Shown here piece by piece: positions 51,904 through 60,672 of a stretch of 64,000 bases of DNA. This DNA comes from Streptomyces akebiae (GTDB taxonomy: Bacteria; Actinomycetota; Actinomycetes; Streptomycetales; Streptomycetaceae). Under the pieces are notes generated by a model, which did not search any database, was not told the DNA's origin, and saw nothing but the letters and a program-made list of their open reading frames with translations. Every line of letters starts with the position of its first letter. The first letter of the stretch is position 1. A program made the translations under genes and the position numbers. The stretch covers positions 9,734,001 to 9,798,000 of the forward strand of contig NZ_CP080647.1 in the NCBI RefSeq assembly GCF_019599145.1, read 5' to 3'.

Positions 51904-52377
51904 ATGGACACCCGGCTCGACGGGGACATGTCGAACTGTTCGATCGCCCGGACCCTCGAGGTCGTGGGTGAGAAGTGGACGATCCTGATCCTGCGCGAGG
52001 TCTGGTACGGCTCGTCCCGCTTCAGTGACTTCGAACGGGTCCTCGGCTGTCCCTGCAATCTCCTCGCGGCGCGGCTCAAGATGCTCGTGGAGGAAGGGAT
52101 CCTGGCCACCGAGACCTACAGGGAGCCGGGTTCGCGGAGTCGGCCGAAGTACGTGATCACACCCAAGGGCGTGGACCTGGTCCCTGCCGTGATGGGGCTC
52201 CTGCAGTGGGGCGACCGCTACCGCGCCGACCCGGAGGGCCCGGCCGTACTGACGCGACACCGCGGATGCGGTGCGCACGTCGATGCCCAGATCCGCTGCG
52301 AACGCGGCCACGCCGTGCAGGCGGAGGGCATCGAGAGTGTGCCCGGCCCCGCTTTCCGTATGAAGGCCGCTGAGTGA
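51904..52377 (+). CDS. HxlR-family transcriptional regulator
   Basis: 157 residues from ATG 51904. Core winged helix: CSIARTLEVVGEKWTILILR, EVWYGSSRFSDFERVLGCPC, NLLAARLKMLVEEGILATET and a wing RPKYVITPKG. HxlR proteins are dimeric regulators responding to electrophiles, quinones or metabolites. A C-terminal extension carries several Cys (HRGCGAHVDAQIRCERG), perhaps metal-binding or redox-sensing. Targets are unknown; it is convergent with the CGNR gene. Confidence 0.9.
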   Translation: MDTRLDGDMSNCSIARTLEVVGEKWTILILREVWYGSSRFSDFERVLGCPCNLLAARLKMLVEEGILATETYREPGSRSRPKYVITPKGVDLVPAVMGLLQWGDRYRADPEGPAVLTRHRGCGAHVDAQIRCERGHAVQAEGIESVPGPAFRMKAAE

Positions 52378-52411
52378 GCTGAGCGCGGTGGCGGCAGGGG
52401 TCCGGGTGGGC

Positions 52412-53032
52412 TCAGTCCGCCGGGGTGTGCTCACTCCGTCTGGCTCGGGCCTGGTGGAGGCGGACTTTGGTGCGGTTGCCGCAGCGGGACATCGAGCACC
52501 AGCGGCGGTTGTGGGCGGGGGAGCGGTCCAGGAAGCGCAGGGCGCACGTGTCCGCGCCGCACACGCGTACGCGCCGGATCTCGGTCGACAGGAGCAGGTC
52601 TACGGCGTCCTGGGCGATCAGTGCCAGGGCGGTCGCGGGACCAGGTGCCATGGTCGTGGTGCCGGCGGGCTCCAAGTGGCCGTCTTTGATGGCGATTTGC
52701 GGCGCCGGCCGGGGCGCCTCCGCTGCCGATCCGTTGAGCAGCACGACGTCGCTGGAGGAGGGCAGTCGGCCGTCGGAGACCGCGAGTACGGCCCGGTCGA
52801 CCGCCTCGCGCAGCCGTCGGCCCGATGCCAGGACGGCGGGATCCACGGGATCCGGGACGCCCGGTGCGAGTAGCCCGGCCCGCTGAAGCCAGAGGGTGAG
52901 ATCGCCCGGGTTCCGGAGCGTCTCCCCCGGCGTGGGTCGCCACCGGTGGCGGAGGGTGTTGGTGAAGTCCAGACAGACCCGCCCGCCGTCCCAGATCCAT
53001 GCGTCGTCCGTTGCCACGCCTTCATTCTGCAC
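52412..53032 (-). CDS. CGNR zinc-finger regulator (ABATE domain)
   Basis: 206 residues from ATG 53032. N-terminal ABATE domain (WDGGRVCLDFTNTLRHRW, LREAVDRAVLAVSDG) and C-terminal zinc finger C-x4-C ... RRWCSMSRCGNRTKVRLHQA, the CGNR signature of putative transcription regulators. It is divergent from the hydrolase at 53083; the perfect inverted repeat TAACCC/GGGTTA (53041-53059) between them is its likely operator. Confidence 0.88.
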   Translation of the reverse strand: MQNEGVATDDAWIWDGGRVCLDFTNTLRHRWRPTPGETLRNPGDLTLWLQRAGLLAPGVPDPVDPAVLASGRRLREAVDRAVLAVSDGRLPSSSDVVLLNGSAAEAPRPAPQIAIKDGHLEPAGTTTMAPGPATALALIAQDAVDLLLSTEIRRVRVCGADTCALRFLDRSPAHNRRWCSMSRCGNRTKVRLHQARARRSEHTPAD

Positions 53033-53040
53033 GTTAGGTT

Positions 53041-53059
53041 TAACCCCCTGAGAGGGTTA
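53041..53059. promoter_or_regulatory. Inverted repeat operator TAACCC-N7-GGGTTA
   Basis: Perfect 6-bp arms in the 50-bp divergent region between the CGNR regulator and the hydrolase, overlapping both promoters. Confidence 0.6.
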
Positions 53060-53082
53060 GTTCGTGCCGGGGAGGCGCATCC

Positions 53083-53955
53083 ATGGGACAGCCCGCAGTG
53101 ACCACAGGCGTGACGCAGGTGGACGGGGTCCGCCTGCACTACCTCCGAGCGGGATCCGGTCCTCTGCTCGTCCTGCTCCACGGCTGGCCGCAGACCTCCG
53201 ACTGCTGGCGGCCGGTGCTGGCGGATCTTGCCGCCGACCACACCGTTGTGGCACCCGACCTGCGTGGCTACGGCCTGAGCGACAAGCCCTCGACCGGATA
53301 CGACAAGCGGCGGATGGCCGCCGACATGGCGGGCCTCGTCGAAGCACTCGGCTTCGAGACGGCCGCCGTCGTGGGGCACGACCGGGGCGCCCGCGTGGGG
53401 CACCGCTGGGCGCTGGACCGCCCCGAGCAGGTGGAACGGCTGGCTGTGCTCGACATCGTGCCGACCCGGGAGATGTTCCGCCGGCTGGACGCCTCGCTCG
53501 CCTCCGGGTACTGGCACTGGCTGTTCCAGATGCAGCCCGACCTTCCCGAGCGGCTCGTGGGGCACGACATACGCGGGTATCTCGAGTACTTCTTCGAGCG
53601 GTGGACCTACAACCGGCACGGGCTGACACCCGAAGCGGTCGACGGATATGTCCGAGCCTTCTCCCGCCCGGGTGCCATGCGCGCGAGCTTCGACGACTAC
53701 CGCGCCATGGAGCAGGACGTCGCCCTCGACGACATCGACGCCGCCGAGGGCCGCCGCCTCACCATGCCGGTACTGGCGCTCTGGGGTTCCGCAGGGCTGC
53801 CCTCCCGCCTGCCGACGCTGGAGATCTGGCGCGCCTACGCGGACGACGTCACCGGAGCGGAAATCCCGGAGTGCGGCCACTTCATCCCGGAAGAGCAACC
53901 GGAGGCGCTGCTGGGCCATTTGCGGCCGTTCCTGGCCGACGAGGCGGGTCGGTGA
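53083..53955 (+). CDS. Alpha/beta hydrolase, epoxide hydrolase/haloacetate dehalogenase type
   Basis: 290 residues from ATG 53083 (GGGGAGGCGCATCC before it). The oxyanion region is LLHGWPQTSDCWRPV and the nucleophile elbow VGHDRGARVGHRW has Asp instead of Ser, as in epoxide hydrolases and dehalogenases that form an alkyl-enzyme ester. The His is in CGHFIPEEQPEALL. It should open an epoxide or remove halide from a small acid or alkane. Controlled probably by the divergent CGNR regulator; a terminator follows at 54044. Confidence 0.9.
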   Translation: MGQPAVTTGVTQVDGVRLHYLRAGSGPLLVLLHGWPQTSDCWRPVLADLAADHTVVAPDLRGYGLSDKPSTGYDKRRMAADMAGLVEALGFETAAVVGHDRGARVGHRWALDRPEQVERLAVLDIVPTREMFRRLDASLASGYWHWLFQMQPDLPERLVGHDIRGYLEYFFERWTYNRHGLTPEAVDGYVRAFSRPGAMRASFDDYRAMEQDVALDDIDAAEGRRLTMPVLALWGSAGLPSRLPTLEIWRAYADDVTGAEIPECGHFIPEEQPEALLGHLRPFLADEAGR

Positions 53956-54043
53956 CCCTGCCACCGTGACGAGAGCGGCGCCCCTGCGGGTCCCCAGTCT
54001 CACTGGCCGGCCGGGGCAAGTCGTCCGAGCAGCCTCCCGAACC

Positions 54044-54081
54044 GAGGGGCGGCCCAGCCGCTTCCGGTCGGGCCGCCCCTC
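54044..54081. terminator. Bidirectional terminator hairpin
   Basis: A 12-bp stem GAGGGGCGGCCC/GGGCCGCCCCTC lies between the convergent hydrolase (plus) and acyl-CoA ligase (minus) genes. Confidence 0.75.
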
Positions 54082-54184
54082 AGTCAGATCCTGGCCGAGA
54101 CCGGGACACCCGCCGAAGTGTCCCCCGCGGCCACGTAGTCGGATATGCGCTGCCCGGGCATCCGGGCTCGGCGCGCGGTGAATA

Positions 54185-55651
54185 TCAGGTAGCCGCGACG
54201 TGGGCAGCGCGCAAGGAGGCTTTGTCGATCTTCCCGACCGCGTTCTTCGCTATGGCCTCTACCACGAAGAACCCGGTCGGACGCTTGAAGCCGGTGAGGC
54301 TGCGCGCACAGAGCTCCCGCAGCGCCGTCAGATCGACGGTCACGCCTGGTCGCGGCTGTATGTAGGCCACGACCACCTCTCCCCACTTCTCGTCGGGTAC
54401 GCCGATCACGGCGGCTTCGAGCACCGACGGGTCGCCTGTGAGGACGTCCTCGATCTCCTTGGGGTAGATGTTCTCCCCACCGCGGATGATCATGTCCTTC
54501 GAGCGCCCGACCAGGGTCAGATAGCCCTCGGCGTCGAGGTGACCCACATCGCCCGTGTGCAACCAGCCGTCGACGATGACTCGGGCCGTTTCCTCAGGGC
54601 GGCCGAGATAGCCACGCATGACGTTGGGGCCCTTCACGAGGACCTCACCGTCCGTGCCCGGCCCCACCTCGGTACCTTCGGCGTCGACGATCCGAATCTC
54701 CTGGCCGGGGAAGGGAAGTCCCACGGTGCCGGCACGTCGCGGGCCCGCGACGGGGTTGATGGTGGACCCGCAGGTTCCTTCGGACAGGCCGTACCCCTCG
54801 ACAAGAGGGAACCCGTACCGGGCTTCGAACCGGTTCAGCAGTTCGGCGGAGGCAGGTGCGGCGCCACAGACTCCGAACCGCAGCGACGATGTGTCGGGGC
54901 GCACGTCGTCCGGGAGCGCGGCGAGCATGCCGTAGATCGTCGGCACGGCGCTGAAGAAGGTGGGGCGCTCCTGCTCGACGAGGTCGAAGAAGCTGTGTGG
55001 GTCGAACCGACGGCCCGCGATGACGACGCTCGCCCCCGCGAGAAGAGGCGTGAGAATGCTGACCACGATGCCGTTGACGTGGAAGAGCGGCAGGATCAGC
55101 AGGCACCGGTCGGCGGGCCCGATGTCCAGGGACAGGCGGCCCATCTCCGTCATGGCGTCGATGTTGGCGTGGTCCAGCATCACGCCCTTGGGAATCCCGG
55201 TGGTGCCGCTGGTGTATATGAGAAGAGCCAGCGCGGACGAGTCCACATGCGGTGCGTGATCCGAACTCGCCCCTTCCTTGTACAGTGCGCCGACGGCGAG
55301 TACGGCAGTACCGTCCGTGACGGGCGCCGCGTGGTCCTCGACCACCAGCAGACGCGCACCGGAGTCCTTGACCTGTCGGGCCACCTCGACGTCGGTCATG
55401 CTCGGGTTGACCGGCGTGATGGTGGCGCCGATCCGCCAGGCGGCGAACAACAGCAGCACGAACTCGATGCGGTTCGTCAGCTTGAGGGCCACGACATCGC
55501 CGGGACCGATGCCGAGGTCCTGGAGCTGACGCGCTGCCGCACGGACGCGGTCCAGCAACTGAGTGTTGGTGAGTGACTGGCGCCCGTCCGAGACCGCTGC
55601 CCCATCGGGGTCGAGAGCGGCGCGACGGTCGGGCAGTGAAGCGAAGTTCAT
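54185..55651 (-). CDS. AMP-forming acyl-CoA ligase
   Basis: 488 residues from ATG 55651; the ribosome-binding site is weak. ANL-family motifs: LIYTSGTTGIPKGVM (P-loop), VEGYGLSEGTCG, WLHTGDVGHLD, and the C-terminal catalytic Lys in AKNAVGKIDK. It activates a carboxylic acid to its CoA thioester; chain-length preference is not readable. It is the last gene of a minus-strand operon with a hydrolase and a crotonase, divergently linked to the TetR at 57794. Confidence 0.9.
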   Translation of the reverse strand: MNFASLPDRRAALDPDGAAVSDGRQSLTNTQLLDRVRAAARQLQDLGIGPGDVVALKLTNRIEFVLLLFAAWRIGATITPVNPSMTDVEVARQVKDSGARLLVVEDHAAPVTDGTAVLAVGALYKEGASSDHAPHVDSSALALLIYTSGTTGIPKGVMLDHANIDAMTEMGRLSLDIGPADRCLLILPLFHVNGIVVSILTPLLAGASVVIAGRRFDPHSFFDLVEQERPTFFSAVPTIYGMLAALPDDVRPDTSSLRFGVCGAAPASAELLNRFEARYGFPLVEGYGLSEGTCGSTINPVAGPRRAGTVGLPFPGQEIRIVDAEGTEVGPGTDGEVLVKGPNVMRGYLGRPEETARVIVDGWLHTGDVGHLDAEGYLTLVGRSKDMIIRGGENIYPKEIEDVLTGDPSVLEAAVIGVPDEKWGEVVVAYIQPRPGVTVDLTALRELCARSLTGFKRPTGFFVVEAIAKNAVGKIDKASLRAAHVAAT

Positions 55652-55686
55652 GGCGGGCGTACCTGTCTCGGTGTTGTGCGATCCGG

Positions 55687-56607
55687 TCAAGGAGTCGATG
55701 CCGGCGCGGGGTGCAACTGCCGGGTGAGGAACTCGATCTGGTCGCGGACCAGGGCCTCGAAGGTCTCGCCGGTGTAGAAGTCGAAGTGGCCGGCGTCGTA
55801 CCTCTTGATCTCTCCCCGGGGTGCGGTGCGCGCGTACCGGAGGGTCTGGGCGGGAGGCGTGACGGAGTCGGTGTTGCTGACGCAGAAGAGGATCGGCATG
55901 GCGACCTTCTTCGCCGCACGCCCGGGCCGGTAGGTGGCGATGGTCGGAATGACCCGTGCCGCCACCTCGTTGCGGAACGTCGTGCCGGGCGGCTGCAGCG
56001 CCTGGTATCCGGGAAGGGCGTCCGGAGCGTTCATGAGGGCCGGCGAACCGGGGGCGGAGGCGATGGGAACCATCGCGGGTGCCTTGCCGCGCACTCTGGC
56101 CGCCATGTCCCGAACGAGCACGGGGGTCATCCTGAGCGAGGCGACCGGGCCGAGCGCGAGCGCGGAGGCGAGACCATCGGTGAACGGGCACTGGGACACG
56201 GCCGCGCGCAGTTCGGGATGCCGAGAGGCGACGGTGATGGCGTGGCCTCCGCCGAAGGAGCTGCCCCACACCGCGATGCGGGAGCGGTCGATGTCAGGGC
56301 GGGCCTTGACGTAGGCGATGGCGGCGTCCCAGTCGGCGAGCTGACGCTTGATCGACAGGAGCTGGCGCGGGTGGCCGCCGCTGTCGCCGAAGTGCCGGTA
56401 GGTGAAGGCCACGGCGGCGATGCCGGCCTGAGCGAAACGCTCGGCGAAGGCGTCCAGGCGCATCTCGCGGGTGGCGCCGAGGCCGTGCCCGAGGATGACG
56501 ACGGGCGGGGAGGTGACGCCCGTGGGCAGGTAGAGCCAGCCGGCACACGTGCTGTCGCCGGAGGGGAATGTGATGTTGTGCCGGATGAAGGGCTGCGCAG
56601 TGGTCAT
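55687..56607 (-). CDS. Alpha/beta hydrolase (dienelactone-hydrolase-like)
   Basis: 306 residues from ATG 56607. VVILGHGLGATREMRLDAFA is the oxyanion region, RIAVWGSSFGGGHAITVA the nucleophile elbow, with Asp in CVSNTDSVTPP and His in YDAGHFDFYTGE. The pattern (VWGSSFGG, FTYRHFGDSGGHPRQ) is that of alpha/beta hydrolases acting on small polar esters or thioesters. Seven bases separate it from the upstream crotonase, so it is part of one transcript with it and the ligase. Confidence 0.88.
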   Translation of the reverse strand: MTTAQPFIRHNITFPSGDSTCAGWLYLPTGVTSPPVVILGHGLGATREMRLDAFAERFAQAGIAAVAFTYRHFGDSGGHPRQLLSIKRQLADWDAAIAYVKARPDIDRSRIAVWGSSFGGGHAITVASRHPELRAAVSQCPFTDGLASALALGPVASLRMTPVLVRDMAARVRGKAPAMVPIASAPGSPALMNAPDALPGYQALQPPGTTFRNEVAARVIPTIATYRPGRAAKKVAMPILFCVSNTDSVTPPAQTLRYARTAPRGEIKRYDAGHFDFYTGETFEALVRDQIEFLTRQLHPAPASTP

Positions 56608-56614
56608 CGTCGGC

Positions 56615-57583
56615 TCACCGTCCGTTCGCCGTGCGGCGCCCGGGCACGCTGCCTGCGGCGAGCGCGTGCGCGTAGGTCTCCGGCCGGTAGAGCGGGAGTT
56701 CGCCGGTGGCGTCCGTGGTCTCGAGGTAGTCGAGCATCAGTTCCTGGCCCCCCTTGGACATGACTCTGGTGAAGAATTCGGCACGTTCGACGTGCAGGCC
56801 GTCCTCCAGTGACATCGAGCCGCCGAAGTACACCGACCTCTTGGCGGCCGCGACCGACCCCTTCGACCGCCGGCCGAAGTGCTCCGCGAGTTCGACCGCC
56901 TGCGCGACGACCTTGTCCTGGGGGACGACCTTGTCGACCGCCCCGTTGGCGAGAGCCTCCGCGGGCGTGAACGGCTTGCCTTCGAGGATCGCGGCCAGGG
57001 ACCGGTGAGTGCCGATCAGGCGGGTCAGCCGCTGGGTGCCGCCTCCGCCCGGGATGATGCCGAGGAGGATTTCGGGCTGGCCGATGAAGAAGTCCCCGTC
57101 GGCCATGACCCGAAGATCGCAGGCCCAGGCGAACTCGGCGCCGAGGCCGAGAGCCGAACCGTTGAGGGCGGCGACGAAGAGGACACCGCTGGCGTTCATC
57201 CGGAGGAAGGTCGTGTGCAGACGCTCCAGCTGGAGGGCCCCGCGCATCGGGGTCCTGCGCATCGCGGGCCCGAGGAGACGGGACCGGTCCACGTGCTTGG
57301 CCATGCGTACGACGGCGGCGGCACCGCGTCGGCCGACCGTCGGGCTCGCGGCGCCCTCTTCCTGCAGCCACCGGACCGCGGCATGGCTGACGAACCGCTC
57401 GGGATGTGCCCCGGTGAAGACGACGGCACGGATGCTCGGATCGCGGTCGACCCGGTTCACCAGCTTGTCCAGCTGATGGGCGATATCGAGGCCGAACAAC
57501 TGGTGCGGGCCGCCGTCGACCCGGACGACAAGGACGGCTCCGCGGTCCTCGATCTCCAGATGGCCCTTGTCTTTGTATGGCAT
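56615..57583 (-). CDS. Enoyl-CoA hydratase/isomerase family protein, long form
   Basis: 322 residues from ATG 57583 (CGGGAGCAGAATCC before it). The oxyanion hole block is AALNGSALGLGAEFAWACDL and the catalytic Glu lies in FIGQPEILLGIIPGGGGTQR. An insertion of about 45 residues (around 70-115) makes it longer than the usual 260 residues. It is the first gene of the minus-strand operon (crotonase, hydrolase, ligase). The ATAACTTGGTTA site at 57749-57760 lies between it and the divergent TetR D. Confidence 0.88.
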   Translation of the reverse strand: MPYKDKGHLEIEDRGAVLVVRVDGGPHQLFGLDIAHQLDKLVNRVDRDPSIRAVVFTGAHPERFVSHAAVRWLQEEGAASPTVGRRGAAAVVRMAKHVDRSRLLGPAMRRTPMRGALQLERLHTTFLRMNASGVLFVAALNGSALGLGAEFAWACDLRVMADGDFFIGQPEILLGIIPGGGGTQRLTRLIGTHRSLAAILEGKPFTPAEALANGAVDKVVPQDKVVAQAVELAEHFGRRSKGSVAAAKRSVYFGGSMSLEDGLHVERAEFFTRVMSKGGQELMLDYLETTDATGELPLYRPETYAHALAAGSVPGRRTANGR

Positions 57584-57748
57584 GGATTCTGCTCCCGTGC
57601 TGGGTTCATGGGGGAGTGCAAAGCGGGTGAGGGAGGGGCTACCGGCGCCAGGAATCTGGGACAGTGCGTGAAAGCCCGTCCGGGGAGCGCACCCGTGTCC
57701 GAAACGGCACGTCACTCGAGATGTGTACTATTGCCGTGACGAGTTAGG

Positions 57749-57760
57749 TAACCAAGTTAT
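57749..57760. promoter_or_regulatory. TetR D operator, crotonase side
   Basis: TAACCAAGTTAT (minus strand ATAACTTGGTTA), in the divergent region between the crotonase operon and TetR D. It matches ATAACTTCGTTA at 59429-59440. Confidence 0.6.
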
Positions 57761-57793
57761 TTCAAGAGTGTCAATGGTGGAGGCGCGAGAGAC

Positions 57794-58474
57794 ATGGGGC
57801 GGCCGAGGCTCGATGACGCACCGGAGCGGCTTGTGCGAGCCGCTGTCGGCCTGCTGGCCGAACAGGGGCCGTCGGCCATCAAGGCGCGTACGGTGGCATC
57901 CGCGAGCGGGCTGTCGACGATGGTCGTCTACGGCCACTTCGGTGGAATCCCCGAACTGATGCGCGCCGTAGCCGACCACGGCTTCAGGGAGCTCGGCGCG
58001 GCTTTCGCCCAGGTGCCGGTGACGGATGATCCGATCGCGGATCTCTTCGCCATGGCTTTGACCTGCCGCCGAGTGGCCCACGAGAACCCTCACCTGTACG
58101 ACCTGATGTTCGGCCTGTCCACTCGTGCGACGTACCGGCCGTTGTCGGACGCGGACCTTCGCTTGAGCGGACATTCGCCGGCCTTCCGGGATGCCCACGT
58201 CCATATCACCGCGGCATGTCAACGGCTCGTGGACTCGGGCAGGGCCGAGCGGCAGGAACCTGAAGTCATAGCCGCCCAGTTGTGGAGTCTGGTCCACGGG
58301 TACATCACCCTTGAGCTGGCCGAGCACTTCGGCGAGTTCGAGGACCCCGTGGCGCAGGTGATGCTGCCGATGGGCGTGAACTTCTCTGTCGGTCTGGGCG
58401 ACGAGCGGGAACGGGCCGAAGCCTCGCACGAGGCGGGCGCGCGCCTTTACGACTCGATCGTTCAAGGTCGGTGA
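57794..58474 (+). CDS. TetR-family regulator (D)
   Basis: 226 residues from ATG 57794 (GGAGGCGCGAGAGAC before it). Helix-turn-helix RLVRAAVGLLAEQGPSAIKA, RTVASASGLSTMVVYGHFGG. It has a TetR_C-type effector domain. Divergent from the crotonase operon and convergent with the SDR at 58523; shared ATAACTTnGTTA sites upstream of both suggest it controls both. Confidence 0.92.
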   Translation: MGRPRLDDAPERLVRAAVGLLAEQGPSAIKARTVASASGLSTMVVYGHFGGIPELMRAVADHGFRELGAAFAQVPVTDDPIADLFAMALTCRRVAHENPHLYDLMFGLSTRATYRPLSDADLRLSGHSPAFRDAHVHITAACQRLVDSGRAERQEPEVIAAQLWSLVHGYITLELAEHFGEFEDPVAQVMLPMGVNFSVGLGDERERAEASHEAGARLYDSIVQGR

Positions 58475-58522
58475 AAGTCGGTAGGGCAGGTCGCCGTCCC
58501 GCGTGGGACTACCCGTGTGCGG

Positions 58523-59419
58523 CTAGGGCGACTTGGTCTCCGTGGTAGAGGTACCGGTGCCCGGCGTGAGCTGGTCGTGCCTCCCCAGCGCCGCGACCTC
58601 CCGTTCGAGGGACGGAACGGCACGGGCCGCGAAGCGCCTCGCCCATGGCCAGGCCAGTGGCGAATTCAGCACTGCCTTGGCCCAGTTGGCCACGACGACC
58701 GCGCGCGGGACGTACACGCGGCTGCGGCGGCGCACGAGCCCGTCGACGATCGCGGCAGCCGCTCGGTCGGCACTCGTGGTGACATTGCCCGGGTAGGGAA
58801 GCCGGTTGCGCAGGCCCTGGAACGAGGGGAGGTCCACCTCGGCGCCCCGGACGAGATCCGTGTCGATCCAGGAGGGGTGCACCAGGCCGACCGTGACGCC
58901 GAGGTGCGCCACCTCCTGGCGGTAGGTCAGGGCGAGCAGTTCGGCCGCGGCCTTGCTGGCGCCGTAGGAGGCCATCGCCGCCAGCGGCATGAAGGACAGC
59001 GCGGACGCCACGACCAGCACGTGTCCCCGGCTGTGCTCCAGATGGGGCGTCACGTACTTGAGGGTCCGGAAGACACCGTTCAGATTGATGTCCAGGACCC
59101 GCTCGAACGACGCCTCGTCCGTCTGTCGCACGGTCCCGTACGCCACGACGCCGGCGTTGGCGACGACGAGATCGATGCCGCCCATGACCCCCGCGGCCTC
59201 GTCGATCGCTGACCGCAGGACGGTGCCGTCGCGCACATCGGCCTCACGCCAGGAAGCGGCGGGGCCCAAATCGCGGGCGAGGTCACGGAGCCGGTCGGGC
59301 TCCAGTCCGATCAAGGTCACCTGAGCGCCTCGGGCGATGGCCAGGCGGGCCACCTTCTCGCCGATGCCGCGCGCCGCTCCGGTGACAACCAGCTTTCTGC
59401 CCAGCAAGTCACGTTTCAT
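58523..59419 (-). CDS. Short-chain dehydrogenase/reductase
   Basis: 298 residues from ATG 59419. Cofactor loop TGAARGIGEKVA, NAGVVAYGTV, catalytic S in VVASALSFMP, YGASK and HPSWIDTDLV. The C-terminal extension of about 50 residues (VPRAVVVANWAKAVLNSPLA onward) is hydrophobic/Arg-rich and could bind membranes, as in steroid-type SDRs. An ATAACTTCGTTA palindrome lies just upstream (59429-59440). Confidence 0.9.
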   Translation of the reverse strand: MKRDLLGRKLVVTGAARGIGEKVARLAIARGAQVTLIGLEPDRLRDLARDLGPAASWREADVRDGTVLRSAIDEAAGVMGGIDLVVANAGVVAYGTVRQTDEASFERVLDINLNGVFRTLKYVTPHLEHSRGHVLVVASALSFMPLAAMASYGASKAAAELLALTYRQEVAHLGVTVGLVHPSWIDTDLVRGAEVDLPSFQGLRNRLPYPGNVTTSADRAAAAIVDGLVRRRSRVYVPRAVVVANWAKAVLNSPLAWPWARRFAARAVPSLEREVAALGRHDQLTPGTGTSTTETKSP

Positions 59420-59428
59420 GGCCGCAAC

Positions 59429-59440
59429 ATAACTTCGTTA
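59429..59440 (-). promoter_or_regulatory. TetR D operator, SDR side
   Basis: ATAACTTCGTTA, extending to the palindrome ATAAC-TTC-GTTAT, ten bases upstream of the SDR start codon. Same core as at 57749-57760. Confidence 0.6.
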
Positions 59441-59526
59441 TTTATTGAGCGCAAGATGTCGCGCGTATGAACTGTCGCCGCTCCACCTGCTGGGTCTCAC
59501 GACCGGACGAACCTATGCTGCCTGTC

Positions 59527-60024
59527 ATGAGGCGGACATCCTTTGCGCACTGGCCCTGTTCGATCGCGCGCACCATGGACTTGCTCGGGGACTGGTGGAC
59601 GCCGTTGGTGCTGCGTGAGGCGTTCTACGGGATCCGGCGGTTCGACGCGTTCCAGGTGTCACTGGGGATCGCGCGCAACACATTGACGGACCGGTTGCGC
59701 CGGCTGGTGGACGAGGGGCTGCTGGAGAAACGGCCGTACCAGACGGAGCCGGTTCGGTACGACTACGTGCTCACGGAGAAGGGGCGCGACTTCTACGGTG
59801 TGCTGCTGGTGATGAACCGGTGGGGGGACCGCTGGCTGTCCGGTGAAGAGGGCCCGCCGGTAGTCATGCGTCACGAGGTCTGCGGACAGGAAGCCCATGC
59901 CGAGGTGGTGTGTTCTTCCTGCGGCGAGCAGATGACCGCGGAGAACACCAGTCCTCGGATGGGTCCCGGCTATCCGCCGCATCTGGCCGAACGGCCCGAT
60001 GTGCGGGAGCGTTTCGCCGGCTGA
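59527..60024 (+). CDS. HxlR-family transcriptional regulator
   Basis: 165 residues from ATG 59527, nine bases behind a TATGCT -10 (59513-59518), so probably leaderless; GTG/ATG codons upstream are less likely. Winged helix: CSIARTMDLLGDWWTPLVLR, EAFYGIRRFDAFQVSLGIAR, RLVDEGLLEKRPY, wing YDYVLTEKG. The tail has two Cys pairs (CGQEAHAEVVCSSCGEQM), a possible zinc or redox site, similar to the other HxlR at 51904. Divergent from the SDR at 58523. Confidence 0.9.
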   Translation: MRRTSFAHWPCSIARTMDLLGDWWTPLVLREAFYGIRRFDAFQVSLGIARNTLTDRLRRLVDEGLLEKRPYQTEPVRYDYVLTEKGRDFYGVLLVMNRWGDRWLSGEEGPPVVMRHEVCGQEAHAEVVCSSCGEQMTAENTSPRMGPGYPPHLAERPDVRERFAG

Positions 60025-60138
60025 CTCAGCGGCTCCGCCGGGGCTGCGTATGCCCTTGACATGTGAGTCTATCTACGCAACTTTACTGGTCACGTCTGGT
60101 CATGGGAGTTCTCGGATCGGCATGGAGGCTGCAGGAAC

Positions 60139-60672
60139 ATGGAGTGGACAGGCGCGCGCTATGCGGACAAGCCGACGGTGGAGGTCCGTACCTGGATCGC
60201 TGCTCCGCCCGAACAGGTGTGGACGCTCGTGTCCGACATCGAATTGATGCCGCGTATGAGCTCCGAGCTGCAGTACGTCGAATGGCTGGACGGCAGGACC
60301 GCCCCTGCTCTGGGGGCCCGGTTCATCGGCCGGAGCAAGCACGAGGCGCTCGGGGAGTGGACCACCACATCCCACATCGTCGAGTACGAGCCGCCGAGGC
60401 TGCTTGCCTGGGGCGTCGAGAACCCGCAGAACCCAACGGCGATCTGGCGGTTCACGTTGGAGCCGCAGGCCGGTGGCACTCTGCTGAGCGAATGGATGCA
60501 GATGGGGCCGGCCCGTTCGGGCCTCTCCTTCGCCATCGATCGCATGCCGGAGAAGGAGCAGAAGATCGTCTTCGTGCGCATGCGCGAGTTCGAGGCCAAC
60601 ATGACCATCACCCTCGAAGAGATCAAGAAGCTGGCCGAGAGGGCCCAGCCCGCGGGCGAGGAGAGGCTCTGA
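60139..60672 (+). CDS. SRPBCC-family (polyketide cyclase-like) protein
   Basis: 177 residues from ATG 60139, preceded by CAGGAAC. Helix-grip fold: VRTWIAAPPEQVWTLVSDIE, MSSELQYVEWLDG, TSHIVEYEPPRLLAWGVENP and a long C-terminal helix MREFEANMTITLEEIKKLAE. SRPBCC proteins bind hydrophobic ligands or cyclise them. The TGATG overlap with the LLM gene shows tight coupling, so it may hold or present the substrate or product of that enzyme. Confidence 0.88.
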   Translation: MEWTGARYADKPTVEVRTWIAAPPEQVWTLVSDIELMPRMSSELQYVEWLDGRTAPALGARFIGRSKHEALGEWTTTSHIVEYEPPRLLAWGVENPQNPTAIWRFTLEPQAGGTLLSEWMQMGPARSGLSFAIDRMPEKEQKIVFVRMREFEANMTITLEEIKKLAERAQPAGEERL

